A DNA stretch of 64,000 bases from Bombella sp. ESL0385 (GTDB taxonomy: Bacteria > Pseudomonadota > Alphaproteobacteria > Acetobacterales > Acetobacteraceae): NCBI RefSeq assembly GCF_009725755.1, contig NZ_WNIJ01000001.1, forward strand, positions 124,001 through 188,000, in the 5' to 3' direction. Below the pieces are notes generated by a model. It was given only the letters and a program-made list of their open reading frames with translations. It had not been told where the DNA came from and made no database searches. A program made the position numbers and the translations under genes. Shown in pieces: positions 55,953 through 64,000 of this stretch; within the stretch, counting starts at the first letter, position 1; every line of letters begins with the position of its first letter.

Positions 55953-57544
55953 CAGAGCATAAGAATGATGCCCCGCAAAATGGACGCGGGAAAGAGCGTA
56001 TTTTGCAGGATATTGCTTCCCTGCGTCCACCCTCCTCACAGGGAGCTTCTTCCTCCTCGTCCTCGTCAGAGGCCTTAGTGTCGGGGGGGAAGTTGTCCTC
56101 CCTTGGCGGGAATGAGGCAATGGTAGAGCCGGGGCAGGCAGCTGTAACGTCTTCCCCCGTGCCATCCTTATTAGCTATGGGTGGTTCGTCAGGGGTGGGG
56201 CAAGATGTCTCATCTAACGCAAGTGGGGCGCAAGGTGATGATATTGAGCGCATACCCGGTGCTGCATTTCCTGCGCCTGCGCCAGTCCTGACGCAAGAGG
56301 GTCCACATGGGCTGCGGTATGATTTTAATTTAGGGATACGCGTTAAGCTCCCAGAGGGTGAGCAATGGCGGATACGCTTTTGGGATGGGCAGACTGATAC
56401 ATGCCTTTATGACCAGAAGAAGGGCGGGGAGATGGTATATTCCCGCAAGAAATACTTTCTCCAAGGTGTGATAGAGCTTTTTGATGATGAGAAGCTCGTT
56501 TGGACGCATCATTATAATGCACGGGGGAAGAAGGTTGCCGTTATTATGCCTGCGGGGACATTGGGCGATCCGCTCGGATGGATACCCTATGTAGAGCGTT
56601 TTGGCCAAGTGCATGGCTGTACGCTCACCGTTGTGGTGAGTGAGATGATTCGCGATCTTATGGGGCCGGTTTATCCAGAGATTCGCTTTATGGTGGATAA
56701 AGAGTTTGGTGCTGTGCGTGATGAGTTTTACGCCACGTATTATCTCGGGCTTTTCTTCCATGATGAGGATCAGGAATGGCAACCGCGGGATTTCCGCGCG
56801 GTGGGGCTGCATCGGACGGCAGGGTGGATTTTGGGTGTGGACCCAACAGAGGTCCGCCCGAGAGTGGCGGTTGAGGAGCCTGATACCCGCCCGATAGAGG
56901 AACCTTATGTTGTTGTCGCGGTGCAGGCCTCTTGTGCGTGTAAAATGTGGCATCACCCTATTGGGTGGTTAGATACAGTAAAATACCTCAAAAAGATGGG
57001 GTATCGTGTTATTTGTATCGATAAAGACCCTGTGGTTGGGGTGGGGTGTTATTGGAATGCCCTGCCTCATGGTGTGGAGGATGAAACAGGCGAGCGTCCC
57101 TTGGCAGAGCGTGCGCGTTGGTTAAAACATGCAGAGTTCTTTGTGGGATTATCCTCTGGTTTGTCTTGGTTGGCATGGGCGGTTGAGACGCCTGTCGTGA
57201 TGATTAGCGGTTTTACAGACCCGATGAATGAGTTCACTACGCCGTATCGGGTCTTTAGTACGCATGGTTGTAATAGCTGTTGGCATGATGTTCGCACGCC
57301 TTTTCAGCATAATGATTATCTCTTTTGCCCTCGTCATAAAGGGACAGACCGCGCTTTTGAATGTACGCGCATCATCGGGACAGCGTATGTGATTGATACG
57401 ATTAAGCGTCTCTGCCGGGACCACGGCTATGTTCCACCGGCTGTTGCAGCAGGGGAGCCTTGGCCTGATGATAAAGAGCGTGCCGAGGGCGCGACCAAAC
57501 AGGAAGGTTACGAGCATCGGCATGAGGTCTATTGGACGCTCTAA
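55949..57544 (+). CDS. TibC-like glycosyltransferase, copy 2, with Ser-rich N-terminal extension
   Basis: 531 residues. Residues about 112-500 are a paralogue of copy 1: VLTQEGPHGLRYDFN, AGTLGDPLGW, RARWLKHAEFFVGLSSGLSWLAWA, and the CNSC, FCPRHKGTDR and FEC cysteines are all kept. The extra N-terminal part (about 110 residues) is low-complexity, rich in Ser, Gly, Ala and Pro, without a signal peptide, and could itself be an acceptor or a linker. The charged tail after about 500 is also extra. Tandem duplication of the family is unusual; the two may form a mixed ring or use different substrates. Substrate inferred from the family only. Confidence 0.8.
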   Translation: MTEHKNDAPQNGRGKERILQDIASLRPPSSQGASSSSSSSEALVSGGKLSSLGGNEAMVEPGQAAVTSSPVPSLLAMGGSSGVGQDVSSNASGAQGDDIERIPGAAFPAPAPVLTQEGPHGLRYDFNLGIRVKLPEGEQWRIRFWDGQTDTCLYDQKKGGEMVYSRKKYFLQGVIELFDDEKLVWTHHYNARGKKVAVIMPAGTLGDPLGWIPYVERFGQVHGCTLTVVVSEMIRDLMGPVYPEIRFMVDKEFGAVRDEFYATYYLGLFFHDEDQEWQPRDFRAVGLHRTAGWILGVDPTEVRPRVAVEEPDTRPIEEPYVVVAVQASCACKMWHHPIGWLDTVKYLKKMGYRVICIDKDPVVGVGCYWNALPHGVEDETGERPLAERARWLKHAEFFVGLSSGLSWLAWAVETPVVMISGFTDPMNEFTTPYRVFSTHGCNSCWHDVRTPFQHNDYLFCPRHKGTDRAFECTRIIGTAYVIDTIKRLCRDHGYVPPAVAAGEPWPDDKERAEGATKQEGYEHRHEVYWTL

Positions 57545-57550
57545 GAGCAT

Positions 57551-57630
57551 GAAGGAACCTTGACGTCCCTTACTCTGGGGACGTGCCTTTCTAAAGGTAG
57601 GCTGCTAGAAGGGGGAAAGGTTCCTTCTTT
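57551..57630 (+). ncRNA. Structured inverted-repeat element between the cluster and trhO
   Basis: An 11-base perfect inverted repeat (GAAGGAACCTT at 57551-57561, AAGGTTCCTTC at 57617-57627) encloses two smaller hairpins: ACGTCCC/GGGACGT (57563-57569, 57578-57584) and CCTT/AAGG (57586-57597). It lies 6 bases after the copy-2 stop and 16 bases before the trhO start and is followed by TTT. It may be a complex terminator, a leader element for trhO, or a small RNA. I do not recognise it as a known riboswitch or tRNA. Confidence 0.45.
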
Positions 57631-57646
57631 GCGAGATGGGTGACTA

Positions 57647-58591
57647 ATGACAGAAACATCTTTGCCGGTTTGTGTAGCCGCGCTTTATCATTTTACAGCC
57701 TTTGATAATTATGAGGCTCTCCGCCAACCGCTATTGGATATGTGCCAGCGGGAGGGGGTAAAGGGCAGCCTCCTTTTGGCCCGTGAGGGGATTAACGGCA
57801 CGATTGCCGGCTCTGATGCTGGGATTGATGCAGTATTGGCCCATATTAATAACCTGCCCGGTTGTGCGGGGTTTGATTATAAAAAATCCCGTGCCAAGAC
57901 GATGCCTTTTTTGCGGATGAAAGTCCGGTTGAAGAAAGAAATTGTCACAATGGGGCAGCCTGATATTGACCCGCTCGTCTGCGTTGGGCGGTATGTTGAG
58001 CCAAAGGATTGGAACGCCCTTATCTCCGACCCTGATACGGTGGTGATGGATACACGCAATGATTATGAGGTAGCGATTGGGACCTTCCGCGGGGCGGTGG
58101 ACCCGGACCTCAAAACCTTCCGTGCGTTTCCAGAATGGTTCCGTAAGTGGCGTAAGGAGGTAGAGGCCCAAGGCCGCACACCTAAAATCGCGATGTTCTG
58201 CACGGGGGGCATACGCTGTGAAAAATCCACCGCCTTTGCGCGGCAGGAAGGGGTGGAGGATGTGTATCACCTCAAAGGCGGTATTTTAAAATATTTGGAG
58301 GAAATCCCGGAGGAGGAAAGCCTGTGGGAGGGTGAATGTTTCGTCTTTGACCAACGTGTGTCCGTTGGGCATGGGTTAAAGCTGGGCCAATATGACCTTT
58401 GCCATGCGTGCCGCGCGCCTATTAGTGCAGAGGATAAGCAGTCCCCTCATTATGAGGAGGGGGTAAGTTGTCCTCATTGCTATAACCAACGCACAGAGGC
58501 CCAACGGCATCGTTACCGTGAGCGGCAACGCCAAGCCGCTCTGGCAGAAAAACGCGGCCAGACCCATCTTGGTGATGGCGCGCAGGGGTAA
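57647..58591 (+). CDS. trhO: tRNA uridine(34) hydroxylase TrhO (rhodanese family)
   Basis: 314 residues. The N-terminal acylphosphatase-like part shows [16 protein letters not shown], followed by the rhodanese domain [16 protein letters not shown] and the active loop [10 protein letters not shown] with Cys185. A C-terminal CxxC pair (CHAC, CPHC) completes the YceA/TrhO layout. The enzyme hydroxylates uridine 34 of certain tRNAs in an oxygen-dependent reaction. It is transcribed alone, followed by a strong bidirectional terminator. Confidence 0.93.
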   Translation: MTETSLPVCVAALYHFTAFDNYEALRQPLLDMCQREGVKGSLLLAREGINGTIAGSDAGIDAVLAHINNLPGCAGFDYKKSRAKTMPFLRMKVRLKKEIVTMGQPDIDPLVCVGRYVEPKDWNALISDPDTVVMDTRNDYEVAIGTFRGAVDPDLKTFRAFPEWFRKWRKEVEAQGRTPKIAMFCTGGIRCEKSTAFARQEGVEDVYHLKGGILKYLEEIPEEESLWEGECFVFDQRVSVGHGLKLGQYDLCHACRAPISAEDKQSPHYEEGVSCPHCYNQRTEAQRHRYRERQRQAALAEKRGQTHLGDGAQG

Positions 58592-58611
58592 GGCCCTTTC
58601 CCTTCACAAAG

Positions 58612-58649
58612 AAAGGCGTCCCCCTGCACTGTGGAGACGCCTTTTGTTT
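58612..58649. terminator. Bidirectional terminator between trhO and the TonB receptor gene
   Basis: A perfect nine-pair stem (AAAGGCGTC 58612-58620, GACGCCTTT 58636-58644) is followed by TTGTTTT on the plus strand and preceded by A-rich sequence that gives a T run on the minus strand. Confidence 0.85.
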
Positions 58650-60911
58650 TTAGAAATGCTCCCGTAGGGTCAGATTAACAGAGCGACCCATGCCTAACAC
58701 GGGGCCGGGTGGACTGCCTGCGGTGCTGACAGCACGGCCACCAAGGGGGAGGGCGTAGCGTTGGTTCAGCAAGTTATCGAGGCTTACATCAAGCTGTAGA
58801 TATTTGGACCAATGATACCCTGCTCCCAGATTCAGCAGCGCGTAGCCGGGGGTGCGGGGCTCATTACGCACCCAATCGACTGTATGCTTAGCTTTGACAA
58901 GAACAATCTCGGCCATGCCGTGCCAGGGGCCAAAATGCTCATGGAGGCGGATGCTCCCATTAAGCGGCATTTGTTGATAAAGGCCGGAATGGGTTTTGAA
59001 GTCCTGCCCCTTTACCCAATTCAGCTGGGTGGAAATCTCCCCCGTGCCCCATTTATCGCCATCCCATAAGGTGGCGCGGCCAGAGGCGTTAATGCCGTAG
59101 CTTTGGGCATTATGATTCTCAAATTGTAAGAGGTTAAACCCGCGGGAGAGGGCCCCAATCCGCACGACATTAATGTAATTATGCGTATAGGTATAAAAGG
59201 GTTGGACCATTGCCTCCCATTGATGATCCGCCGCATCATGGAGGCGGAAGGTAATGCTCGCTGTATTAGCGACTTCTGGCTTGAGGTTGAGATTGCCGAC
59301 ATAGCCATTGCCATCGCCAAACCAGTTAATCATCCGTGCGGTCATGCTTTCCCGGCTCCAGCCATAGCGTTCATAGAGGTTGGGGGAGCGTGTTTTGCGA
59401 GCATAGCCGCCTTCGATATTCAGATAGGCGTTGGCTTTATAACGTAGTAAGGCCGTGACATCGAAATTATCATCCGTCCGGCCCCGGCGCGCTTTGTTGA
59501 AGGCACGGGCGGCCTCTTGGTTGGTGCTGCCCATACTCATACCACTCATGCCCATGTTGGACATATCCATACCGGCCATGCCGCCCATACCCATCATGCT
59601 TCCCCCCATATTCATCCCCATATCACTCATGGAGGAGAGGCCCTGATAAGGGGAGACTGTGCCAGTGTTCATCATGATGACATCGCTACGCATCCCAAGC
59701 TCGCTAGACCAGCGCGGGGACCATTGAGCATCCCATTGGATGAAATGGCCAAGATGGTCGCGATGGGCGTGGTTAAGGCTATGGAAGGCCTCTGGTCCCA
59801 TCATCATGCTGCCCTCTAAAGGGGGCCACCAATCATTAAGGCCATCATGGCTAAACGCGCTGCCTAGTTTAAGTTGATGGCTCCGGCTCAAGGGGAGGGT
59901 GGCTACAAGGCTATAACCGGCTGTGCGTCCATCACTATTCATCGGCATACCGGTGGTAGCACTATGGCCGCCTTTATCGGCTAGCATATTCATCGCGTGG
60001 GTCACATGTTGCCAATAGCCACGAGCCTCTAACGTACCCCAGTTGAATGTTCCTAGATATTTGCCATTAACGAAGGTGGAGCGGTTATTTGTTTCATCCA
60101 TATATTGGTTGGGGAAGCCCTCATAAGGGGTATTTTGTTGCCCAAATGTGAGGCTAAAGAGGTGGTTCTTTAGCTTTAGCCCTGCTGTGACATCATGGTT
60201 GAAGCTGAGATAATTGGAGGATAAAACCCGCCCGCCGCGTCCCCCGGCGGTATAATCGCTCGCATGGGTGTAGGAGCCACTATAGCGAAGGCTGAGCATA
60301 TCGTTCGCAATAGTGAGGGATCCTCCTGCGCCAGAGCCGCCGCCATTGCTGCGCCAATCTTCTCGTCCATCACCGGTGATGAGGACTTTGCCCTCTTTGG
60401 CAAATTGTGGGTCTTTGCGCTCCACAGAGATGGTCCCACCGGTGCTATCACCGCCGAGGCTAACAGGGGTGATCCCCGCAATCGCAACGCTATGGGCGAC
60501 TTCATCGAGGCTGATTTGAGAGAGGGCGGGGTTCATATGGTTAGGGCAATCGGCCATAAGGGGCATGCCATCCACAAAGGTGGCTACTCGGTCATCGGCC
60601 ATACCATTTAAGACGGGGAGGCTGGCAATCCCACCCGTTTTATAGCTGCTAAAACCTGGTACATCGCGGAATAACGCTGCGGTGTCCGCGGCCTGTGTGA
60701 AAGGCCGCCGCGTGCCTATCACGCTGATTTGCTCCACCGGGTGGGGGATGGGCGTGGCGGGGGCTACGGCATCAGATGCGGATGTGGGCAGCGTATTTTG
60801 AGGGGGTGTTTGAGCGAGCAGGGGCGTAAGCGGTAAAGCAAAACCACCCAGCACTAAGAGACGGCGCGTTAGGCCCCGCCCCAGACGATATGAGGGAAAA
60901 AACAAAATCAA
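58650..60911 (-). CDS. TonB-dependent receptor with methionine-rich loop (copper type)
   Basis: 753 residues from a TTG at 60911 with AGGA upstream; other starts slightly downstream are possible. A signal peptide ends near LLAQ. The plug domain has the VEQISVIGTRRPF start, DGMPLMADCPNHMN and GGTISVERK, typical of OprC/NosA-like copper receptors, and the barrel ends in the usual Phe. A loop at about 424-460 is almost all Met, Gly, Ser and Asp with more than ten methionines, a pattern of Cu(I)/Cu(II) binding. It lies 58 bases after the His-rich DUF2946 gene on the same strand. The copper role is inferred. Confidence 0.83.
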   Translation of the reverse strand: MILFFPSYRLGRGLTRRLLVLGGFALPLTPLLAQTPPQNTLPTSASDAVAPATPIPHPVEQISVIGTRRPFTQAADTAALFRDVPGFSSYKTGGIASLPVLNGMADDRVATFVDGMPLMADCPNHMNPALSQISLDEVAHSVAIAGITPVSLGGDSTGGTISVERKDPQFAKEGKVLITGDGREDWRSNGGGSGAGGSLTIANDMLSLRYSGSYTHASDYTAGGRGGRVLSSNYLSFNHDVTAGLKLKNHLFSLTFGQQNTPYEGFPNQYMDETNNRSTFVNGKYLGTFNWGTLEARGYWQHVTHAMNMLADKGGHSATTGMPMNSDGRTAGYSLVATLPLSRSHQLKLGSAFSHDGLNDWWPPLEGSMMMGPEAFHSLNHAHRDHLGHFIQWDAQWSPRWSSELGMRSDVIMMNTGTVSPYQGLSSMSDMGMNMGGSMMGMGGMAGMDMSNMGMSGMSMGSTNQEAARAFNKARRGRTDDNFDVTALLRYKANAYLNIEGGYARKTRSPNLYERYGWSRESMTARMINWFGDGNGYVGNLNLKPEVANTASITFRLHDAADHQWEAMVQPFYTYTHNYINVVRIGALSRGFNLLQFENHNAQSYGINASGRATLWDGDKWGTGEISTQLNWVKGQDFKTHSGLYQQMPLNGSIRLHEHFGPWHGMAEIVLVKAKHTVDWVRNEPRTPGYALLNLGAGYHWSKYLQLDVSLDNLLNQRYALPLGGRAVSTAGSPPGPVLGMGRSVNLTLREHF

Positions 60912-60969
60912 TCCATCCTGAAAACAACATGCAGAAAAGGCCGATGCACAGCCTTTTAAGCTGGCTCGG

Positions 60970-61443
60970 TCAGGCGAATGTTTGGTTTAGAAGGAGGCGA
61001 GGCGGCCCACGGCTTGGCGGGCGTTGGCGTGTGGGTTCTGGTGGGGCTTGTGCGGGGGGACTCGCCTGCCAAAGCTGCCGGGAAAGCCGGATGCAACTTA
61101 ACAGCACGAATAGGCTGGTAAGGGTAAAGAAGATGTGCCCTAAAAGCGGGCAAAGGGGGCAGTCCACCCCGTGATGATGGCCCCCATGATGGGTCATTTT
61201 ATCATGCTGGGCCGTGTGATGAGGAGTAGTCATCCCCATAGCGTCATGCATGGTAGGACCAGCGTGAGGCTCTGGCGGCGGTGCGGGTGCAATATCGAGA
61301 TGCGTTAGACGTAAAATAGCCGCTCTGGGGCTTTCCTCTGGTAAGCTCGTAGCTGTGAGGAGGAGTTGCCCACTAAATGCTACGAGCATGATGAGCATCA
61401 TCAAGCCGCGTAATATGTGGCGTTGTAAGAGAGTGGCCCTCAT
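60970..61443 (-). CDS. DUF2946-like His-rich membrane protein
   Basis: 157 residues from the ATG at 61443 (frame open to 61506). A first hydrophobic segment (LRGLMMLIMLVAFSGQLLL) is followed by a periplasmic part with many Met and His (HHTAQHDKMTHHGGHHHG) and the DUF2946-like VDCPLCPLLGH, then a second hydrophobic segment and a Pro/Arg-rich tail. The Cys pair and His cluster suggest metal binding, in line with DUF2946 genes that sit beside copper TonB receptors. It directly precedes the receptor gene and starts five bases after the SMR stop. Confidence 0.75.
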   Translation of the reverse strand: MRATLLQRHILRGLMMLIMLVAFSGQLLLTATSLPEESPRAAILRLTHLDIAPAPPPEPHAGPTMHDAMGMTTPHHTAQHDKMTHHGGHHHGVDCPLCPLLGHIFFTLTSLFVLLSCIRLSRQLWQASPPAQAPPEPTRQRPPSRGPPRLLLNQTFA

Positions 61444-61447
61444 AGCG

Positions 61448-61786
61448 TTAGTGCCGTACCCCGCCAGAGAGGCAGGCGAGTAACGTGCCAAGCATGATAA
61501 GCCCAACTCCCAGATAAGCGGTGAGGTTCAAAGGCTGGCGGAAGACAGTCAGCCCGATAACCACAATGCAGACAATCCCCACCCCGCACCATACCGCATA
61601 AGCAATGCCGAGGGGGATGCATTTTAGGGCTTGGGCCAAGCAGAAAAAGGCCGCCCCATAAAAGAGGAGCGCGCCTATGGTCGGTAGGGGCTTGCGAAAC
61701 CCGTTAGAGATATTAAGCAGGCTGGTGGCCATAACCTCTAACAAGATGGCCCCTAAGAGGAATAACCAAGCAAAAAAGGGCGTCAT
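61448..61786 (-). CDS. Small multidrug resistance (SMR) family transporter
   Basis: 112 residues with four hydrophobic segments. The essential glutamate is in LLEVMATSLLN in helix 1, and YAVWCGVGIV and the C-terminal GVGLIMLGTLLACLS match the EmrE/QacE/Gdx family. These dimers export cationic compounds or guanidinium using protons. The substrate is not predictable from this. It lies 12 bases downstream of the uvrA stop on the same strand and may be read from its transcript. Confidence 0.9.
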   Translation of the reverse strand: MTPFFAWLFLLGAILLEVMATSLLNISNGFRKPLPTIGALLFYGAAFFCLAQALKCIPLGIAYAVWCGVGIVCIVVIGLTVFRQPLNLTAYLGVGLIMLGTLLACLSGGVRH

Positions 61787-61798
61787 AAGAGGTGCTTA

Positions 61799-64000
61799 TC
61801 AGTTTTTGCGTGGTTTGGCATCCTTCTTTGTATGAGAGGGCGGGCCTTTGGCAGCGAGCATCGGGGCGAGGAATCGCCCTGTATGGCTGGCTTTACAGGC
61901 GGCAATATCCTCCGGTGTGCCGGTGGCTACAACCTCGCCCCCGCCTGCGCCGCCCTCTGGACCAATATCAATGACCCAATCCGCTGTTTTGATGAGGTCC
62001 AGATTATGCTCAATAACCAGCACCGTATTGCCTTGCTCTACGAGTGCATGCAGGACGTTGAGGAGCTTATGCACATCCTCTGTATGCAGCCCAGTTGTGG
62101 GTTCATCCAGTACATAGAGGGTTCGGCCTGTAGCGCGGCGGGCGAGTTCTTTCGCGAGCTTTACACGCTGGGCCTCACCACCGGAGAGGGTGGTGGCTTG
62201 CTGGCCCAGGGCGACATAGCCTAGCCCCACTTGTTGAAGGATGGCGAGGCGGTCGGCAATGCGTGGTACCGCATTGAAGAAGGGCACAGCCTCATCCACC
62301 GTCATGGCCAGAATATCGGCAATGGATTTACCTTTAAACTTAATCTCCAGCGTTTCCCGATTATAGCGCGCACCTTTGCAGCTATCGCAGGTTACGAACA
62401 CATCCGGTAGGAAGTGCATCTCAATCTTCAATACACCATCACCTTGGCAGGCCTCGCAACGCCCCCCTTTGACATTGAAGGAGAAACGCCCCGGCTTATA
62501 ACCCCGCGCTTTGGATTCTGGCAGTTCGGCAAACCAATCCCGAATAGGGGCAAAGAGGTCCGTATAAGTAGCAGGGTTGGAGCGGGGCGTGCGCCCGATG
62601 GGGGATTGGTCAATCTCGATGATTTTATCGAGCTGCTCTGTGCCTTCTAGCCGTCCATAAGGGAGGGGGACGGCGGCCGATTTCATAATCTGTCGGGCTA
62701 GGCCTTTATAGAAGGTATCGGTAATGAGAGTGGATTTCCCACTGCCAGAGACCCCGGTGATGGCAATAAAGGTCCCTAAAGGGAACTTTACGCTGATATT
62801 TTTGAGGTTATTACCCTTTGCCCCATGGATGCTTACCCAGCGTTTGCTTTTGCGGCGGGTGGTGGGCACGGGGATGCCCCGGCGACCTGCGAGCCATGCG
62901 CCGGTGAGGCTATCGGGATTTTGGGCGACTTCTTCTGGCGTGCCATAAGCGATGACGCGCCCGCCTTGGGTCCCGGCCCCCGGCCCCATATCAATGAGGT
63001 AATCAGCTTGGCGGATGGCATCTTCATCATGCTCCACAACAAGGACGGTATTGCCGAGATTGCGCAGCCGCTCCAGCATGGTGAGTAAACGGGCATTATC
63101 GCGCTGATGCAGCCCGATGGAGGGTTCATCTAACACATAGAGGACGCCCGTTAGGCCGGAGCCAATTTGCGAAGCCAGCCGGATGCGCTGGCTCTCCCCA
63201 CCTGAGAGCGTGCCAGAGCTGCGGGAGAGGGTGAGATAATCTAGCCCCACACGGTCGAGGAAATGCAGCCGCTCGGTAATTTCTTTGAGGATGCGCCGTG
63301 CAATCTCGGCCCGCTGGGGGGTGAGGCTGGCCTCCACAGTTTTAAACCATGCAAGAGCTTCCTGAATGGTAAGCTCTGAGGCTTCGGCAATATTGCTGTT
63401 ATTGACCTTCACACACAGGGCTTCTGGCCGCAATCGTGCCCCGTGGCAGGCAGGGCAGGGCATAGCGGATTGATATCGGCCAAGGGCCTCGCGCACATGG
63501 ATGCTGCTGCTCTGGGCAAGGCGGCGTTGTAGATGGCTGATGATGCCCTCAAAGGGGCGGTGGATGGTGTGTGTTTTGCCCTTACCATCCTGATAAGGGA
63601 TGCTGACAGCCTCCGCCCCACCATGGAGAAGGAATTGGCGGGATGTCTCTTTCAGCTTGCTCCATGGTGTATCAAGAGTTTCCTCGCAATGGCGGGCGAG
63701 GGCGGCGAGGGTTTGGTCAAAGAGCGGGTCTTGCTCATTACGCCATGGCGCAATGGCGCCTTCTCGCAGGGTTAGGCTATCATCAGGGATGATGAGATTG
63801 GGGTCAAAATGCGTTTCTGTACCCAACCCATCACAGGTTGGGCAGGCCCCCATTGGCGCGTTGAAGGAGAAAAGGCGCGGCTCCACACTCTCTAGCATAA
63901 AGCCAGATTCTGGGCAGGAATAGCGGGAGGAGAAGGAGGCTTTAAGCGGCTCCCGCTCTTCCCCGCTGCGGAGGACTTCCTCAACAGAGGCCAAACCGTC
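61799..64000 (-). CDS. uvrA: Excinuclease ABC subunit A, 3' part (N-terminus beyond the window)
   Basis: 734 codons to the right edge, where the frame stays open, so roughly 200 N-terminal residues are missing. UvrA is the ATPase that finds DNA damage in nucleotide excision repair. Visible are [10 protein letters not shown] and CPACHGARL zinc-finger parts, the first-cassette signature [12 protein letters not shown], Walker [32 protein letters not shown], and the second signature [12 protein letters not shown] with [10 protein letters not shown]. The C-terminal tail is basic. All residues seen look normal. Confidence 0.97.
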   Translation of the reverse strand, partial: DGLASVEEVLRSGEEREPLKASFSSRYSCPESGFMLESVEPRLFSFNAPMGACPTCDGLGTETHFDPNLIIPDDSLTLREGAIAPWRNEQDPLFDQTLAALARHCEETLDTPWSKLKETSRQFLLHGGAEAVSIPYQDGKGKTHTIHRPFEGIISHLQRRLAQSSSIHVREALGRYQSAMPCPACHGARLRPEALCVKVNNSNIAEASELTIQEALAWFKTVEASLTPQRAEIARRILKEITERLHFLDRVGLDYLTLSRSSGTLSGGESQRIRLASQIGSGLTGVLYVLDEPSIGLHQRDNARLLTMLERLRNLGNTVLVVEHDEDAIRQADYLIDMGPGAGTQGGRVIAYGTPEEVAQNPDSLTGAWLAGRRGIPVPTTRRKSKRWVSIHGAKGNNLKNISVKFPLGTFIAITGVSGSGKSTLITDTFYKGLARQIMKSAAVPLPYGRLEGTEQLDKIIEIDQSPIGRTPRSNPATYTDLFAPIRDWFAELPESKARGYKPGRFSFNVKGGRCEACQGDGVLKIEMHFLPDVFVTCDSCKGARYNRETLEIKFKGKSIADILAMTVDEAVPFFNAVPRIADRLAILQQVGLGYVALGQQATTLSGGEAQRVKLAKELARRATGRTLYVLDEPTTGLHTEDVHKLLNVLHALVEQGNTVLVIEHNLDLIKTADWVIDIGPEGGAGGGEVVATGTPEDIAACKASHTGRFLAPMLAAKGPPSHTKKDAKPRKN

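Noticed and set aside
57551-57630. tRNA gene
   Set aside because: The outer stem is 11 pairs, and there is no T-loop GTTCRA motif or anticodon arm of the right size.

Overview
The window looks like a chromosomal segment of an acetic acid bacterium (Acetobacteraceae, Alphaproteobacteria). Evidence: a complete pqqABCDE operon, an HpnN-type hopanoid transporter, several large outer-membrane channels typical of that family, short-form HisG, and mid-range GC with frequent GTG starts and tight ATGA/GTGA couplings. The gene set and base composition would suit a bee- or sugar-associated genus such as Bombella, but no rRNA or tRNA is present to place it, so the genus is a guess. There is no phage, insertion sequence, CRISPR array or replication origin. 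No gene-free stretch is longer than about 280 bases.

Layout. Bases 1-4800 are an AT-rich surface-polysaccharide region: a frameshifted GtrII-like glucosyltransferase cut by the left edge, and two further multi-membrane glycosyltransferases. Bases 4785-10267 hold galE, the four dTDP-L-rhamnose genes rfbBACD and a polyprenyl-phosphate-type GT2. Bases 10316-13619 carry the PQQ operon on the minus strand, including the 26-codon pqqA. Bases 13851-21619 are housekeeping genes: gmk, hisG, hisD, an esterase, metY, a RidA protein, a DUF3297 protein, mntH and a flavin reductase. Bases 21765-33885 are mostly envelope genes: an alginate-export-type barrel, HpnN, an aquaporin with an altered second NPA motif, MlaE/MlaF followed directly by radA, a secreted GIN-like protein, and UDP-glucose dehydrogenase. 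YigZ also lies here.

A strikingly AT-rich single gene (34015-35811) encodes a fused DUF262/DUF1524 protein, a GmrSD-like defence candidate inserted among core genes. It is followed by a DcaP-like porin, an orphan PstS, a DUF2721 membrane protein, a secreted creatininase-like protein coupled to a YncE-type propeller, and a DsbD/ScsB thiol transporter.

The most unusual part is 43936-57544. It is one co-directional run of a GT4 glycosyltransferase, a degenerate ANL (AMP-ligase fold) protein, a fully reducing type I polyketide synthase (KS-AT-DH-ER-KR-ACP), a fatty acyl-AMP ligase, and two tandem TibC-like glycosyltransferases of the autotransporter heptosyltransferase family. Four of its five junctions are start-stop overlaps or gaps of about 40 bases. 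Such a run predicts that a fatty acid is activated, extended and fully reduced, then delivered to a glycosylated surface product or protein. No thioesterase and no autotransporter substrate is visible.

The right end (57647-64000) contains TrhO, a methionine-rich TonB-dependent receptor paired with a His-rich DUF2946 protein (probably copper-related), an SMR efflux protein and most of uvrA, whose N-terminal part lies beyond the right edge.
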